Shown here in pieces: positions 13,801 through 26,534 of a stretch of 64,000 bases of DNA. The position numbers and the translations under genes were made by a program. The stretch is from positions 3,177,590 through 3,241,589 of the forward strand of contig JACDOX010000083.1 in the NCBI GenBank assembly GCA_014549065.1, written 5' to 3'. Source of the DNA: Cardinalis cardinalis (taxonomy: Eukaryota > Chordata > Aves > Passeriformes > Cardinalidae). The notes beneath the pieces are model-generated. The model saw only the letters and a program-made list of their open reading frames with translations, had not been told where the DNA came from and searched no databases. How positions within the stretch are numbered: position 1 is the first letter of the stretch; each line of letters begins with the position of its first letter.

Positions 13801-15782
13801 TTGTTTTATCTCTGCCATGAAAATTCACTTTACTTCTTTCACTTAGACGTGGCAGCTGTAACTAGCAGACAGTTGTCTTAATCTCTGACCCTCAAGACTT
13901 GTACCCTCCTCAAAGCATGAGTATATGCTTTTACTTTAAGGACTGAATAGCCTTAATGGCTAACATCCTCTTCTCAAAATCTGATTTTGCCTTGACATTT
14001 TCCTTCTCCTGTCAAGCTTCTGTATGGCTTTTTTATCCATTGAAGTAAAAGCACTTCAGAAAGGAAACTCTATTTTTTCTCAGATTATAAATGAATCAAA
14101 TGAGTCACAGAGGTAAAAATGTGCAAGCTAAGAACATTCATCAGGTCAGTAACAGCTAAGAATAAAAACCAGGTCTCTTGACCCAAATCCAAACTATGTT
14201 GGATCGCCCTACTTTAATCCACTGAAATCAGTAAAGTAGATGACTTCCTAAGTTGCTAGTCAGTACAAGAAAGAATGGCAGAAAAAGGCATTTACATTGG
14301 AACAAAAGCTGTTGCTTGCATATTTAGTGACTAGACTGCAAGCTAGAGCACAAGAGTACAACAAAAAAATTCCTGCTTCTAATTAACTGTGCCATAGATA
14401 CTAGAGGTGGATTTTTTCTTTCTCAGTATCGGTTATATGTGTAAATTTTTGTTTCTGTCCATAACTCATGCTTGGTAAAATGGGTTGAGTTGATAACCCA
14501 TCTTCTACTTGTCTAGCCAAGAGTACTTGTCTTCCTGTTTGCATCATTCTAAGTGTATCTCCTTGCAACTGAGTGTGTGTGCCTTGAGCACACCTGGTAC
14601 CCACTGAAACCCCTGAGGTCAGCATGGTAGTGACCCTTACTTCTTCCTAGTAACTTACGTCCAGAAGGGCTGCCTCAAACTGAAGGAGCTCAGTCCGAGT
14701 CACTTGCCATTTCTGTGAAGCTGGGCTTAGACGGAAGAGAGATAAAGGACATCTTGATGCAACATTCAGTTAAAGTTGAGTGCATTCAATAGCCTGAAAC
14801 CAGGATCACCCCTGTTGTCAATTAGTGACTGCTAAATTAGATTCAATAACACATCACAGGAAGACAATCTGATGATTTATTGGTACCTAGTAAGGATGAG
14901 TGAGAGAGAGGAGGTGAGGCTTGAAGCCAGATTCCTCAAGCCCTACCTCAGGCTGTAAAGGCAGGTGTCAGTTTGTTGCTCTCCTGTTGGCTTATGTTGA
15001 ATTAATTCAACAACCGCTGCTTAAGGCTATTTTCTCAAGTCTCTTCTACAGCTTAATGCCTAGGGCTTGCTTTCAAAGTACAAGAGTGGGTTTAAATTTC
15101 AGCATGAGACAACTGAAGTAAGGTATTTCATTACTGGGGAGAATGCTCTGCAGTGGGGATAGTGGGAGAGAGGAAGGGAGTGAGTGTCAAAAATAGAAAT
15201 AAAAATTAAGCAAAGGCTTTTGCCATCTGTCCTTTCAACTGGATGCTCTTGCAGGCAGCTGTGTTTGAACACCTGTTTGAAGTTTCCAAATACTGGAGTG
15301 GCTTTGATGATTAATATTTTTTCACAGATCCACTTAAAAGCAGCAATTGGTTCATAACTATATTTTGTGAATAAAGTTGGACTTCAAATGTACCTTGTCC
15401 TCAGAATTCCATTGTCACTTTCTGTCTGGCATGATGACTATTTTGAAACACATTCTACTCATCTAGCCAATGTGCTTACTTGAATTTCGTATTCTCCTTC
15501 CATCGTGTTCTAGACTTGACCTTTTCACAAAAGTACTTCATAAAAGAATTCTGGGTATAAAGGTTAGATGAAGTCGGATGACCTTGGCTATTGGCAAGTT
15601 AGCTAATGTTTGCCAGATTTTACAGACATATGCATGGAAAAGTCTTGCAAGTGACCATTGAAAGGTTCTATTATAATCAACATAGAATTAGCATTGCAAA
15701 GAGGTCTTATTGATGCCTAGTTGTGGTGAAGTGGAAGTGAAACCTGAAGGAAACATACTGAGACAGCTGACAGTTTATGCTC
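4816..15782. other. Intergenic DNA downstream of TYRP1
   Basis: No gene is supported in this 11-kb stretch. Minor items are a short CR1-like AGAATCATAGAAAATCCAACC block near 9662, a T/TTTG-rich tract at 8951-9040 and an imperfect duplication of about 25 bp near 8768-8815. Open frames of up to 133 codons (for example 8270-8671 minus and 11570-11971 plus) look random. Confidence 0.55.
8951..9040. repeat. T-rich / (TTTG)n low-complexity tract
   Basis: This tract has TTTG units followed by long T runs with G interruptions. It is simple sequence with no evidence of function. Confidence 0.8.
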
Positions 15783-15788
15783 TTTATT
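15783..15788 (-). terminator. Candidate TYRP1 poly(A) signal
   Basis: TTTATT on the plus strand reads AATAAA on the gene strand, 84 nt past the stop codon. It is the first canonical hexamer downstream, implying a 3' UTR of only about 100-120 nt. Further TTTATT hexamers exist downstream, for example at 14877-14882, so a longer alternative UTR is possible. Confidence 0.55.
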
Positions 15789-15871
15789 TTAAAGCAGGTG
15801 GATGACCACCATTTATGAAATAAAGCAAAAAGATCCCCAGTTTCAATCAGATGCAAAAAAGTGCCATCTCT

Positions 15872-16077
15872 TCAAACAACAGACTGGCTTGGTGTTGGTA
15901 TGCCATCATAATCATCTGAGTAGTGCTGATACTGGTCAGTAAGAAGAGGCTGATGCAAGTCATCTTTATTTTTCTTGACACGTACAATACATGCAGCAGC
16001 AGCAAAGATAATTGCAACAAGAACCAGTGCAGTCACTATTGCAATAGTTATCATCTCTGTTACACGGAGAGCCCGAC
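15872..16077 (-). CDS. TYRP1: TYRP1 last coding exon (membrane span and tail)
   Basis: This 206-nt coding part completes G469 and ends at TGA (15872-15874). It encodes the membrane span (about 476-501) and a short cytoplasmic tail with QPLLTDQY, the dileucine-type signal that family members use for melanosome sorting. The tail ends in SQSVV. The acceptor is TTCTTTTAG|GT. Confidence 0.95.
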
Positions 16078-19000
16078 CTAAAAGAAGGAAAACAAAAGGC
16101 AAAGATATTAAAAGCAAAGTCAAGTAATATGGATAAATACCTGAAGTTCAGACTGGAACTCAGCTTCATAATTTGTCATTATTCATTGAGTTGGGGAGTA
16201 GAAGTAATTCTGTTTTGAAGTAGAAGTAATTTTGTTTGATAATTCTTGTTCAAAAATATGAGAAGATTTAGTCTGTCTTGCCTGAGTCTATAATCTGTTC
16301 GGGACCTTTCTTCTGGCACCTTGTTTGTTAGGATTTGCATTCTCTCTAGTGAGTTAATGAATCTATTTGACATAGGAATGAGGACATTCTTCAAGGCTAA
16401 GATCCAAATGGGAACTTCTCCTAAAATTAGGGTGTGTACTGCTAGCTTCATGGTGGAACAGTCTCTGACCAGTAGCTATACCAAATCCCAAACAAACATC
16501 TGGAAAGTAAGGTAGGAAAGGAGACAAAGGACTTACAAAGACAGCAAATATTGTTGGTGAAATTTGAATAAATTTCAAGAGACAAAGATATGAAGGAAAA
16601 AAAGGAGAGGAAGTATCTAGGCTGCACAGTTTACCTGGCCACTCGACTTCATAGCTGTATCCCAGGTTTTCTGGTGCAGTAACAAACATTTCATTATTGG
16701 TTACTGGAGGCCAGAAAGGCACCATGTTGTACTGTCGGTTATGTCCAATAGGGGCATTCTCCAGTGGGTATGTTGAGATATCTGTATTTGAAAGTCAAAT
16801 TACACTTCTGTAAATAAATTCAATATAAATTGCACTACTTCATTTTTTTTCAAGCTCAGGGTTTTGAGTATCCCAGAATTCTTTTTCATTTTTTCCAGAA
16901 GGATTTGTTTCCTGGTGTGGCAGATATAAAGTAAGAGTCTCTATGCTGTCGAAAACCAAGGCCACTAGTGTTATCTCTGGTTTTGAACAGAAATCATCAG
17001 TAAATTTTTAAAAATTTTGCCTGTGTTGGGCTTTTTGTTTCTTCTCACTTGGAAAAGGAGAAATATGTCAAAGACTTTTTTCTACATTCTTGCTTTGCCT
17101 GATTGTAGCAGTGATGAACAGGAGGGCAGTGGATGTAAATTCCGTGGATTTTTTTTGTAACATTTTGCTAAATCAGGAGGAAGTCAGCTGAAATAAAAAT
17201 CAAAACAAAACAGAATATCCCCAGACCAATCCAAATCAAACCAGCAACAACAATAACAAAACTCAAAGCATAACAGAAAGAAAATACTTTGTGGTAAGAT
17301 GATGCTAAACCTTGTGATAGATCATGTAAGAACCACAAGGGGATACAATTGCTCTCTTAGAGCTGATGTGAGAAAATTTAATGAGGCAGGTTGTTGAATC
17401 TACGCAAAGAAGACTCAGTTGTGCAGCAATAGCTGCCTTCTGTAGAATAAGGAAGAGGAATATAGATTATCCTAAGAGAATAAAGTTGCTGCATTGTGTG
17501 GAGGAATACAGTTGCTGTATGATGTGTAGACAAAAGAGTTAGATTGAATTCTCCCCTAGTCCACTGATGTTAGTCTCCTCCCTTCTTTATTTTTTTTCCT
17601 TCATTCCTTTCAAATCCTTCCTTCTGTTGTTCCTTTCTCCCTATTTTTCAGTTTCTCCTGTATTACTTTTTTCTGTTCTTTTTGGAATTAAAAAAGCAAG
17701 GGCAGAAATAACTATCCTTTAGAAGTATATGGAGATGTTTTATTGAATGCTGGTAGTATACAACAAAGGTGGTGAAAATGAATGTGTATGACATCTGTTC
17801 ATCCTCTGACAAGAAGAAAATAGTTGTTTACTCCACACATTGGTGAAATGTCCTTCTGGGGTTACAATGTCCTTGCTCTGTGGAGAAAGTATATTCCCAC
17901 ATGCTGATTTCTTGAATTGTGGCTGCTGTGTCTGACCAGGTCCCTCCACAGAGTGGTCTGCAATTGGATGTTAATGGGGTGAGCAAGAGAGCTTCCTTGT
18001 TACTACTTTGTCTTTGTTAAAGATACTAACTCTTGAAATTCTAATCCTCTCTCCTAAATTTAGGGACATCTTGCTGTTCCCGAAGAAGGAGCTGAGTTTT
18101 AGTGGCTACAAAGACTGACAACCAGCCATCCTTCCTCTGTCCATGAGAACATCTTACCTGCAGAATGCCGTCTCAGCCACTCATCAAAAAGAGCATCTGT
18201 AAATGTGTGCAGGAGGACAAAAATGGGGTCATTTGGTGATAAATGAGTTTGCCCTCCTGTCCCATTCAAAAATAGATGAGCCAAGTTATGAAGACTTCGG
18301 ACTGCTGGGTCATATTTTCCTGAAGGATCACTGTACCCTGAATATGCAAACAGAGAAGAAAACAAAAATTATGGTGAAGATTTTGTTTAGAAGCTGCAGT
18401 CTCAGATTAATACTTTTTTTTTTTCTCTGAAATGCTTTCATGTTGTGATGTTGCTTTGCTTGAAACAAATGGGTAGCTAATTCTCTACCTACTGACATTT
18501 GGCAAATGTTCCTGGAATGCTTAATTTTCAGATTAAAATAGCCTTTTTGAAAGAATGCTTGGAATGTAGACTGCAAAGCTGCTGAGTTCTACGGCAAAAA
18601 TGGCCAAAATAACATCATAGCATGAAAATAGAGGTGTATATTTAGGCCCTAAATATCTTTCACCATACTAAAATAGTTGCATGAGTTTTCTAACTGCTTG
18701 CTGAAGCAGATGTATCTTGACATTTACTCTAATGAGCTAGCTGTTAGGTTTCTGTACATCACTTCCATGTATACTGGGAACACATACTGAAATGTGTTCA
18801 ACATGCTCTGATATTATTTTTTCAGTGAAGGTAGAGTGTGGCTTTGCTTGTGCCCAAAACATCATAACCCTCAAGTCAAATGTTAGGATCTGAAGCATCA
18901 TGAAAACTCCTCCTGTGTTCAAGCTTCAGACAATTGTATCAGGGAGGGTACATACAGTTAATTTTTTAAAGCCATGTTTGGACACCTAGGTATTGACAGG

Positions 19001-22000
19001 CAGCAATTTGAACTGTCACTTTGTAATTTTTCCTGTTAAAAACTCTGGATTATTAAGGTATAGAAGAAGTTGTTAGGATGCTGTCTGAACAGTATAAATC
19101 AAATGTTTAGGCTCTTTTTTCTGTTGGGTGCGTGTGTGTGTATGTGTGTATTCTGGTGTTGGAGAATTTAGTTTTAGATGTGCAGAGCTTATGAAGAACA
19201 AGAGTTTTATGTAGAGTAGGGCTAGCATGTCCAGCAGTAAAACCTGTGCCCAGAGCTCAATTACTAATTCAGTACTATTGCACTAAGTACTACCATAGCT
19301 TTCAATTTATTTTGATTTCTTTTCTTTGTTTCAATTCAGATCCAAGAATAACTGCTAGAAGCCCTTGTTTCCTTCATTTAGGGATGCAGCAGCATCAATC
19401 CACAGGCAGGGACTGTGTTTTCAGCAAAGGCAACTTACTAATTATGTGCCAAGGACCTGAAGTTAGTTTTTACTTAGTATACCAGCAGCAGATTCTTGAG
19501 ACTTTTATGGGTTTTAAGAGACATTAGCTATAGTTATAAAGTAATTTACGTAGAGCTTATTTCTGCTAAATAGTGAGCTAATACTTAAAGAAAAGAACAA
19601 TGTGTTCTTCTTGTCCAACAGCCTGTCCCAAAACTCATACTTCCAACAGGAAAAAGTGGCAAGTCTGCTCTCTGACTTATTTGGAGTTGTTCCAGGTCTT
19701 TTTATTTGCCATGTTTACCTTCTACTGTGTTACGGAAACTGTCTGTTGAATTGGAATAAAAAGGAGGAGTGTCAAATACACCAACTTCCAAACACTGAGC
19801 AACATCCTCAGGCTCTGGGAGACGCTGCACCATAGGTCGTGCTACATTTCCAGCAGGATTCCTTCGGATGGGACCACCCTCAGTACCTGGAAATGGAGAG
19901 AAGAGAGAAAACAAGGTTGTTGGAACAGTAGGCCACAGAATGAATCGCTGTCATGACTGAATCATAGAGAAAGAAAATCCCTCAAAAATTACATTTACAC
20001 TGAATGAACTGGTCAGTTCCTTATGTTTTGCAAAGAATCATCATGGGGCCCTGTGTTCTGGATTCTCTGCTCCAGGATTTAAAAAGCCATCTAGAAGCTT
20101 CTTACTGAAGTTTGTTGTTCTCTAAGTGATTTAGAAAAATTTTCTAGAGACTTTCATGTGATTTCCTGGTGAGACCTAGGCTGAGATTATTGAGGGTGTC
20201 CTGATAGAGTAGCTCGGAAAAAGATTATGTAAATTACTAACCCAATATTGGGGGATTCTTATTTTGCCCCATATTTCCATGATGATTCTTATATGAAGAA
20301 ACTTACTGGTATTTTAAAAATTCTTTTAATGTGGGTAGGTATGTTAGAATGTGGTATTACTCACTCAAAACATGGTGCAGGTAGTTATTATGGGGATTTG
20401 TTGGATATTCCATTTTAGGAGCATAATAGCATGAAGGTGATAAGTGGAGTAGTCAGAAGAAAAGTTAAACTTCAGTTAAGAAATAACACTGCCAGATGTA
20501 ATTATTTATGGTGCAAGAGATGAATTGGAACTGCATAAGATTGGAAGGCAAAGCATTTAATCTTTCTTCTTCTACAAGCTTCTGATAATATGTATTATCT
20601 CAACAGACTGATGAAACACGGATCAAGAACATTCAAAAACCACTTTATGATCTTTTGGCTGGAAAAAACCACTGCAATGTAAAGCATTATATTTATTTCT
20701 TATTAGGAAAATTTTCTCTCCTGATATCTTTCATCATTCCTACTTACTGTTACAGATGGTTCCCAAGGTTTCATAATCTTCTACATTTTCACATAGCACT
20801 CGCCACTGAGAGAAGATTGAATTCTGGCTTATAAGAGAGACATCAAAATTGCTTCTAGCTCCCATCAAGTCATCTGAGCAGATATCACATGTATTTTGTC
20901 CTGTTGCAAAGTTCCAGTAGGGCAGTCCAAAAGTGGGGTCCTGTAGCATGTTCTAATCAACATAAATATGGTGTTACTATGTGTTTGACACAGACAGCTA
21001 TAATATTTACTGCTAGAAGAATGTTAAAAAACAGCTTAGTAGAAGTCAGAATCCTGCCTTATAGAAGAGAAGAACTCTATGTAAAATTCATGTAGAAGCT
21101 TTTGTTAGTTTTTCACATTGATACCTTTGTTCAGCAGAACAGATAGCTGTACTACTGAAATGAATCATAGATCTCCCCCACTAATAAGACAGTACCTCTC
21201 CCACAAAACCATATTGTGAGCAGTAAGAAACATAAATTAACACTGAGACCCTGTTTTCCAAATATTTTTAATGGCCTTTCAGCAAAAACAGACTTTGTAG
21301 TGCACATAACAACTAGGTCAACTGTGGAACTGAAGGAAATATGAAGAATAGGGGTACCAGCTTTTCCAATTGGCATTGTTTGGTTCTAGTATGGGTTAGA
21401 GTTGAACAGTTCTGGAGTTGGTGAGGCAAAATTACTTTGACTAATGATCAAGTCTACTGACATAAATAGGAATATATATTAAATCACAGACAGATAGAAC
21501 TTCTCAGGGCTTTCACTTGGAGAAATGCCACTGATGACAAGTGTGTGTCTTGGAAGGGAGTTTGTGCCTCAGCCTGATGTAAAGCAATTAAAGCTAGTGA
21601 AAACACTGAAGTGATTTTAGACACTATTTAGTCCTGACCTTGAAAATGTAATTCTTGGTTTTTTAGGAAGGATGGTGGTTCATAAAATACTATACCCATT
21701 TTGTGAATTGGTCCACATAAGAGAAGGAAAAAAAGAGAATCATTGATTTATGGAACAGGGTATAACAAAACACTAGTTTCTCTAACCAGCTACACGAACT
21801 GAACGTGGTTCTGAATCCCTAAGCCATCTCTGTTACCACTTTCTTCAGAATTTCTGCTGCTTTGGTTAATATTATTCAAGAATAATGGCTGTGAGATTAA
21901 AAACACCACTGAAAATGACTTTGTTGGTCCAATAAAATGTCTTATATCTAGAATACATCTTTTTTCCATGAGATTTTTATGGAAATTTTACGTTTTCTAT

Positions 22001-25000
22001 TGCTGTGATTAAAATAATATATTTAAACATCTCTATAAAAGTGACAGTCTGAAGCCTAAATGCACTCTATTAAATTTTGTATACCAAATGAGTTAATGAA
22101 ATTGAAGCAGAATCACTTCAACATGTAGGGAAAGCTGCTGTCATTTTTACCTATTTTAGTATGGAGTGAAGTTCTTTAACTGTACAAAACATAGCATTAA
22201 TACCAGTAAAATATTTACAGGGACTTCACCTGCATGTCTCTTTCAAGCTGCAGTAGATGGTATCTATGCCACGTGACAAAAGCTGGTCCCTCATGAGAGA
22301 AATCAACTCCTCCAAAACTCTGCTGCCCTGCACCAAGGAAAGTCTTCCTGACAGAATAATAATGAGACCACACAAAGTAGTTATAAATGGAGATATTCTC
22401 AAACTGAGGTGTGTTGCCATCTGGTCCAAAGATTTCTTCACGTCTTCGTGTAGCAATAACGATGTCAGGATGGACTGTCACCTTGGCTTGGTGTAAGGCA
22501 TTCACAAAGCGATTCCTTTCTTCTGCACTTAGATCCAGAAGATTCCTTCTGACTGTGATAATACAGAAGAAGCAAGTTACTAAAGTGATAGACACTGAAG
22601 CCTGATCTCAGAGAACTTGTTTATAGTGTTCCTAATAATTCTGGGTAAGTCCCTTTTTCTTCAAGTATTAACCCTTTTTTATTGGGGAAACTCACTGAGC
22701 ATAAATTGATAATGATATTTATTTTGAGAAAATCTGAAATAAATTAAAAGAGAGCTCCAATCCTTGCAATTTTAGTACTTTTAAGAGTACTGTTACAGAT
22801 TATCTTTCCATCCTGCTAGACAAAAAATATTATTCTTTGTCATACAAACCTTTCAGAACTTCATCCGATATATTTAAGATTTCCTGTGGTAGTACTCTAC
22901 AAGAAGTAAATGCTATGAACCAATTTATAAAAATCAGAAACCCTCTGTTTCGCAATTTAATGAAGAATTAATTTTTTTATCCTTGAAACTTTGTAGGAAA
23001 AATGGAAGATTCACCAGTGAATTATTATGAATTTCACACAGTACAGTATCACTAGAATCTGAGATTCTCTCTTATTTTATCTCTTTAACCTGACATTATT
23101 AACAATTGCCACAGATTAGTCCTTTTTAGTAGTATATCTCAAAATAATGAAAAAATACCATTGTCCACGCATAGAGAGTGAAAAAAGGAGGAAAACTGAC
23201 TTGTTGAAATAGCAGTGTTTCAGCATGAAGAGCTGAGTTCAGATCACCTCAGTCCTTCTTTCACCTGGTCTGAGAAAATCTCTGACTAAGTTTAGACTAA
23301 GATAAAAATAGAAGTCCTCACAATTGTTGTTCAATATTTACTTATTGTCATTATAAAAAATAGTGTAAAATCCATAACTCATTGTCCAAATTAATGATCA
23401 ATTATGTTGATACAAGAAGTAACGGATCTTAAACTTGAATCTATATGAAGAATAAAAGTGAATTATGTTTCACTAAAAAAAAAATTATTCAGTGAGGGAT
23501 ATTTTAGCTTCTGGGAAATTTAAATAAAGTCTTTCCTGAAACATGAATTTCATCCAAGGAGAGTGTATCCTGAAACATATTTTTTTGTTTGGCAGAACTG
23601 AACTGACATGAACTGAACCTCATCACTGAAGTGATGGGTTTTTAGTTTTGTTGGTTTTTTGGTTGGTTGGTTGGTTGGTTGGTTGATTGGTTGATTTGTG
23701 GTGGTTTTGTAGTGTTTCAAGTGGAGAACTCTAATTGTCCATCTTATTTTGATTTACATAGGCATCTTAACATTTTCATTTTTAAAGTATATGCCTGAAC
23801 CACAACAAAAAATTGTGGCTATTATTAGAGTTAGTCATGAACTGAGAAGATATGGAGACACCAAACTGCATTTTATAGCAATTTAGTAATTACTGACAGT
23901 AATCCAGTAATCGTTTCTAAAATCTGAGCAGATGGGGCCAATGGATCTGTGAATGGGAAAAAGAGGTGACCTCAATATGGAAACTTAGAGCTTAGAGCAT
24001 AATAGGAAACTAAAGTACACTTTTTAAACTCATGTTACCATGCATAATGTATCTGATTTATTTGGTGTTTTAATGCATTGTAAAGGATTTAATGTGAGAA
24101 AAGTAAAATGTGCTGTTGTACATTCCAGAAAATTACCTAAAACTACTATTTGCCTGTCTCTAGTTTTACATTAACTTTGTGTGTAACATTTATCTCTTGA
24201 TTGTTCTTCAGAGTTGTTGTCATTGTAAAATAGAATAAGCCAGAATATCAGAGAGTGCAATCTGGCTTCGCATGCCCAATTCACAAGTAATACTTTCTGC
24301 TTTCTAGCTTAGTTCTTGAAGCTTCAAAGAATAGAAAAAAAAATCAAAGATTTTTCCCAGAGCCACCAAGAAGTTATTATTGAGGAATTGTTGTTAAAAT
24401 TTTGATTTGGTAAGCGGTCCTTTGTTAACCCTTTCTGGGATATGCTTTTACATCCATGGAATGTTCCCTTATCTGGTAAAAAAGTCAGTGCTTTATCTGT
24501 TTCTGCAGAAATAAACACTGCATATTTGTGCTAGAGAGATCTTGTTTAACATATCAGCAGAACCCATTGCTCATTTTGGGGGGAATTATGGATTTTACAG
24601 GATTTCAGTAACATCTTTGAAGTTAAAAGTGTATAAATTTAAAAAATGAGATTGAAATCTTGTCCTTTCAGACAGTTTTCAGATGAGAACAAGGATCTGT
24701 CCCCAGGCCTGTTTGTCTTTTTAAATTTCCCTATAATATTCAATATTTTTCTAGTCCTGCAAGGATTTCATAACAATTTTTTTTAAAAATTAAAGAACTA
24801 TTTAGTGATATGCTAGACTTAACTGAAACTGGAGTACTGAGGAAGGGCTTACCACACCCTGGACTGATTCATTTGAGCTGTCCACAGTCATGACTAATGT
24901 TTTTAAAGATATTGACAGCAGCAGGACTGTAAAAATATACCAGACCAGGTATATAGTTTAGAATTGTATTAAGGGACTTTAAATGAAAAGAACAGCTAAA

Positions 25001-25766
25001 ATAGTTGCAAGGTATTAAAACTATTAGGTACATATTATTCCCAAGCTCACTCACAAACACATGTACAAGCCTATATACATTGTTTTACTCTTAAATCCAA
25101 ATAATAACTTTTTTTTTCCAATATAGATGCTCTATTCTTGAATGGACTTTGATGCATTGACTGGAAGTTTCTTTTCTTCATTTTAATGGATAGTAAGTAT
25201 AAGTAATTTATACACATGCTGAACAGCTCCTCTAGCACCTGCCTTAATCCCTTTAGCAACATACTAAAATGCTATATAAATATAATGGACATTTTGTACC
25301 TTAAAGAGAGCAAATCCACTAGGTACATTGAGAAGCAATCACTGACAAAGAGCAATTTCCATGTCATACTCCTGATGCTCTTACCTATGCTGATCTGTTG
25401 GCTGCAGGTAGGTCCGGTCCAGCCAGGCCGGCAGGACCCGCAGTTGTACCCAGAGAAGTTCCCGTTGCAGCGGCAGGTTTGGTTGAAGAAGCGGATGGGC
25501 CACTGCTCGCGGTCATCCCGCCCGTCGTGGATGTACTGCGGGCCGTGGGGCCGCGAGTCAACCGTCACCGGCACGCACCGGCCCCGTCCTGTGGACACGC
25601 CACACCGGTCAGTGCCGGGCCCAAACACAGGGAAATAGTCTGGGCAGCACATGCCGCTCCTCAGGGACTCAACAGTTGCACACTGCCGAGGAAACTGAGC
25701 TCCAGCTTGGCCCAGCATGGTCAGAAGCAGCAGCAGGGAAAGGTGGAGCAGCGTGGGGATCTGCAT
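15872..25766 (-). CDS. TYRP1: Tyrosinase-related protein 1, complete CDS in 7 exons
   Basis: TYRP1 is a type I melanosomal membrane glycoprotein of the tyrosinase family that acts late in eumelanin synthesis and stabilises tyrosinase. The coding exons join as 25766-25385, 22552-22230, 20952-20748, 19886-19719, 18337-18158, 16781-16635 and 16077-15872. This gives 1611 nt and 536 residues; the human protein has 537. Every intron is GT-AG and every phase fits. The protein shows a signal peptide (about 1-23), a Cys-rich EGF-like region (about 29-121) and the tyrosinase domain, with metal site A at H191, H214 and H223 and site B at H376, H380 and H403. Six sequons are present (N95, N103, N180, N303, N349, N384). 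A hydrophobic span lies at about 476-501, and a cytoplasmic tail carries a dileucine sorting signal near 512-513. No frameshift or premature stop was seen, so the gene looks functional. TYR and DCT are excluded because the family-specific N-terminus and tail match TYRP1. Confidence 0.97.
16078..16634 (-). other. TYRP1 intron, fifth and last phases (557 bp)
   Basis: This intron lies between the sixth and last coding exons. It contains an imperfect tandem duplication of about 21 bp near 16200-16240 (two copies of a GAAGTAGAAGTAATT core). Nothing else was recognised in it. Confidence 0.8.
16635..16781 (-). CDS. TYRP1: TYRP1 sixth coding exon
   Basis: This 147-nt exon encodes residues 421-468 plus split codons. 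It holds the conserved APIGHNRQYNMVPFWPPVTN segment at the end of the tyrosinase domain and the juxtamembrane lumenal stretch. The acceptor is AATACAG|AT and the donor is CCAG|GTAAAC. Confidence 0.95.
18158..18337 (-). CDS. TYRP1: TYRP1 fifth coding exon (metal site B)
   Basis: This 180-nt exon encodes residues 361-419 and part of codons 360 and 420. It carries the metal site B histidines H376, H380 and H403 and the sequon at N384. The donor is GCAG|GTAAGA. Confidence 0.95.
19719..19886 (-). CDS. TYRP1: TYRP1 fourth coding exon
   Basis: This 168-nt exon completes S304 and encodes residues 305-359 plus one base of G360. It includes the PIRRNPAGN segment and the sequon at N349. The acceptor is TTTCCAG|GT and the donor is GAAG|GTAAAC. 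Confidence 0.95.
20748..20952 (-). CDS. TYRP1: TYRP1 third coding exon
   Basis: This 205-nt exon encodes residues 236-303 plus one base of codon 304. It contains the conserved LPYWNFATG segment and the CDIC and DDLMG motifs of the tyrosinase domain. The donor falls inside the sequon at N303, as is usual for TYRP1, and reads ACA|GTAAGT. Confidence 0.95.
20953..22229 (-). other. TYRP1 intron (1277 bp)
   Basis: This intron lies between the second and third coding exons. It is AT-rich and GT-AG bounded. I see no repeat, RNA gene or coding segment in it. Confidence 0.75.
22230..22552 (-). CDS. TYRP1: TYRP1 second coding exon (metal site A)
   Basis: At 323 nt this is the usual length for this exon. 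It completes V128 and ends in phase after Q235. It carries the three histidines of metal site A (H191, H214, H223) and the sequon at N180. The acceptor follows a TATCACAG end and the donor reads CAG|GTGAAG. Confidence 0.96.
22553..25384 (-). other. TYRP1 first coding-region intron (2832 bp)
   Basis: This is the largest intron within the coding region. It is AT-rich and holds a GGTT microsatellite at 23661-23694. No coding segment or transposon was recognised. Confidence 0.75.
23661..23694. repeat. (GGTT)n microsatellite in a TYRP1 intron
   Basis: Six perfect GGTT units are followed by two GATTGG-type variant units, preceded by T-rich sequence. It lies in the intron after the first coding exon. 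It is a candidate length-polymorphic marker with no obvious function. Confidence 0.85.
25385..25766 (-). CDS. TYRP1: TYRP1 first coding exon
   Basis: This exon encodes residues 1-127 plus the first base of codon 128. The ATG at 25764-25766 opens a hydrophobic leucine-rich signal peptide that precedes the conserved mature start QFPRQC at residue 24. The exon then encodes the cysteine-rich EGF-like region, with sequons at N95 and N103. Its donor reads AG|GTAAGA, and the frame runs on into intron without a stop for 36 codons. The exon is GC-rich and CpG-rich compared with the flanking introns. Confidence 0.96.
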
Positions 25767-25831
25767 GACAGTGGGTCAGGCAGAGCCGGCTTGCTCCCAG
25801 AGCTGGATGTCCACACACACTGATTTCCCCT

Positions 25832-25856
25832 CCTGTGATGAAACACCGAGTTCCCT
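25832..25856 (-). other. Candidate 5' UTR splice acceptor of TYRP1
   Basis: On the gene strand a long pyrimidine tract (about 25857-25885) ends in CATAAAG|GG, which places an exon start at 25854, 88 nt before the ATG. A second possible acceptor, TCATCACAG|GAGG, places it at 25832. TYRP1 genes usually have a non-coding first exon, so one of these is likely used. This cannot be decided without RNA. Confidence 0.5.
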
Positions 25857-26534
25857 TTATGGAGAGAGAAAGAAAACGAGAGAGAAGGCACAATAAAAAC
25901 AGGTAATACAAATTTCTGGACTACCTGTTTCACCCCAGAAAATTCCTTCTAGCTCCACATTTCAATACTCTATCTGAAAAGGCAAACAACTCTGACCACA
26001 GACACTAATGTTCTTCTCATTATCTGCATGAAAAATAGCAAATAAGTAGATCTATATTTGCTCATTAACTTCTAAATTCTTCCAAAATGTTCATTCACAT
26101 TTTACACTTGCCAGACACATTTGCTTCGCTATCACAAAGTTCTAAAACCTAAGGCATCAGTTTTCTGAAACTTTTTTTCCGCCCCTCCTTCCCTCCCCCA
26201 GTTCATGCCTTTTCTGCATTTAACTAGTATATCTTGTTCTCCCCTCAATTTTCTTGCTGTTCTCCAGTGCCAGCTCCAACATAAAGTGAAGCGATACTTC
26301 CTCGTGCATTGTACCTGTTTTCTCTTCTGGTACCTCTCCACTGCTGAGATCTTGTTCTATCTCTGCACGTCCTATGACTGTCTAACCTGAAATAAGCACA
26401 GCTAATGTCTCTCCTGGTTCAGTCTGCCTGCTAATCCTTCTTGTACCAACACAGAATGGCTTGGCCTCACCCTCCTTCCTCTCTTAATCCCCTTTCTACT
26501 TCAGTGCATTTCTCTGGACTTTAAGTACTTGAAC

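Larger units (their letters stand above)
16782..21000 (-). other. TYRP1 internal introns
   Basis: Three introns fall here: 16782-18157 (1376 bp), 18338-19718 (1381 bp) and 19887-20747 (861 bp), interrupted by the annotated exons. They are AT-rich and without convincing repeats, apart from a short GT-rich stretch near 19128-19150. No nested gene was seen. Confidence 0.75.

Noticed and set aside
25216..25823. Plus-strand open frames of about 140 codons over the first TYRP1 exon
   Set aside because: They are antisense to a conserved GC-rich coding exon. The minus strand encodes a recognised protein with correct splice sites.
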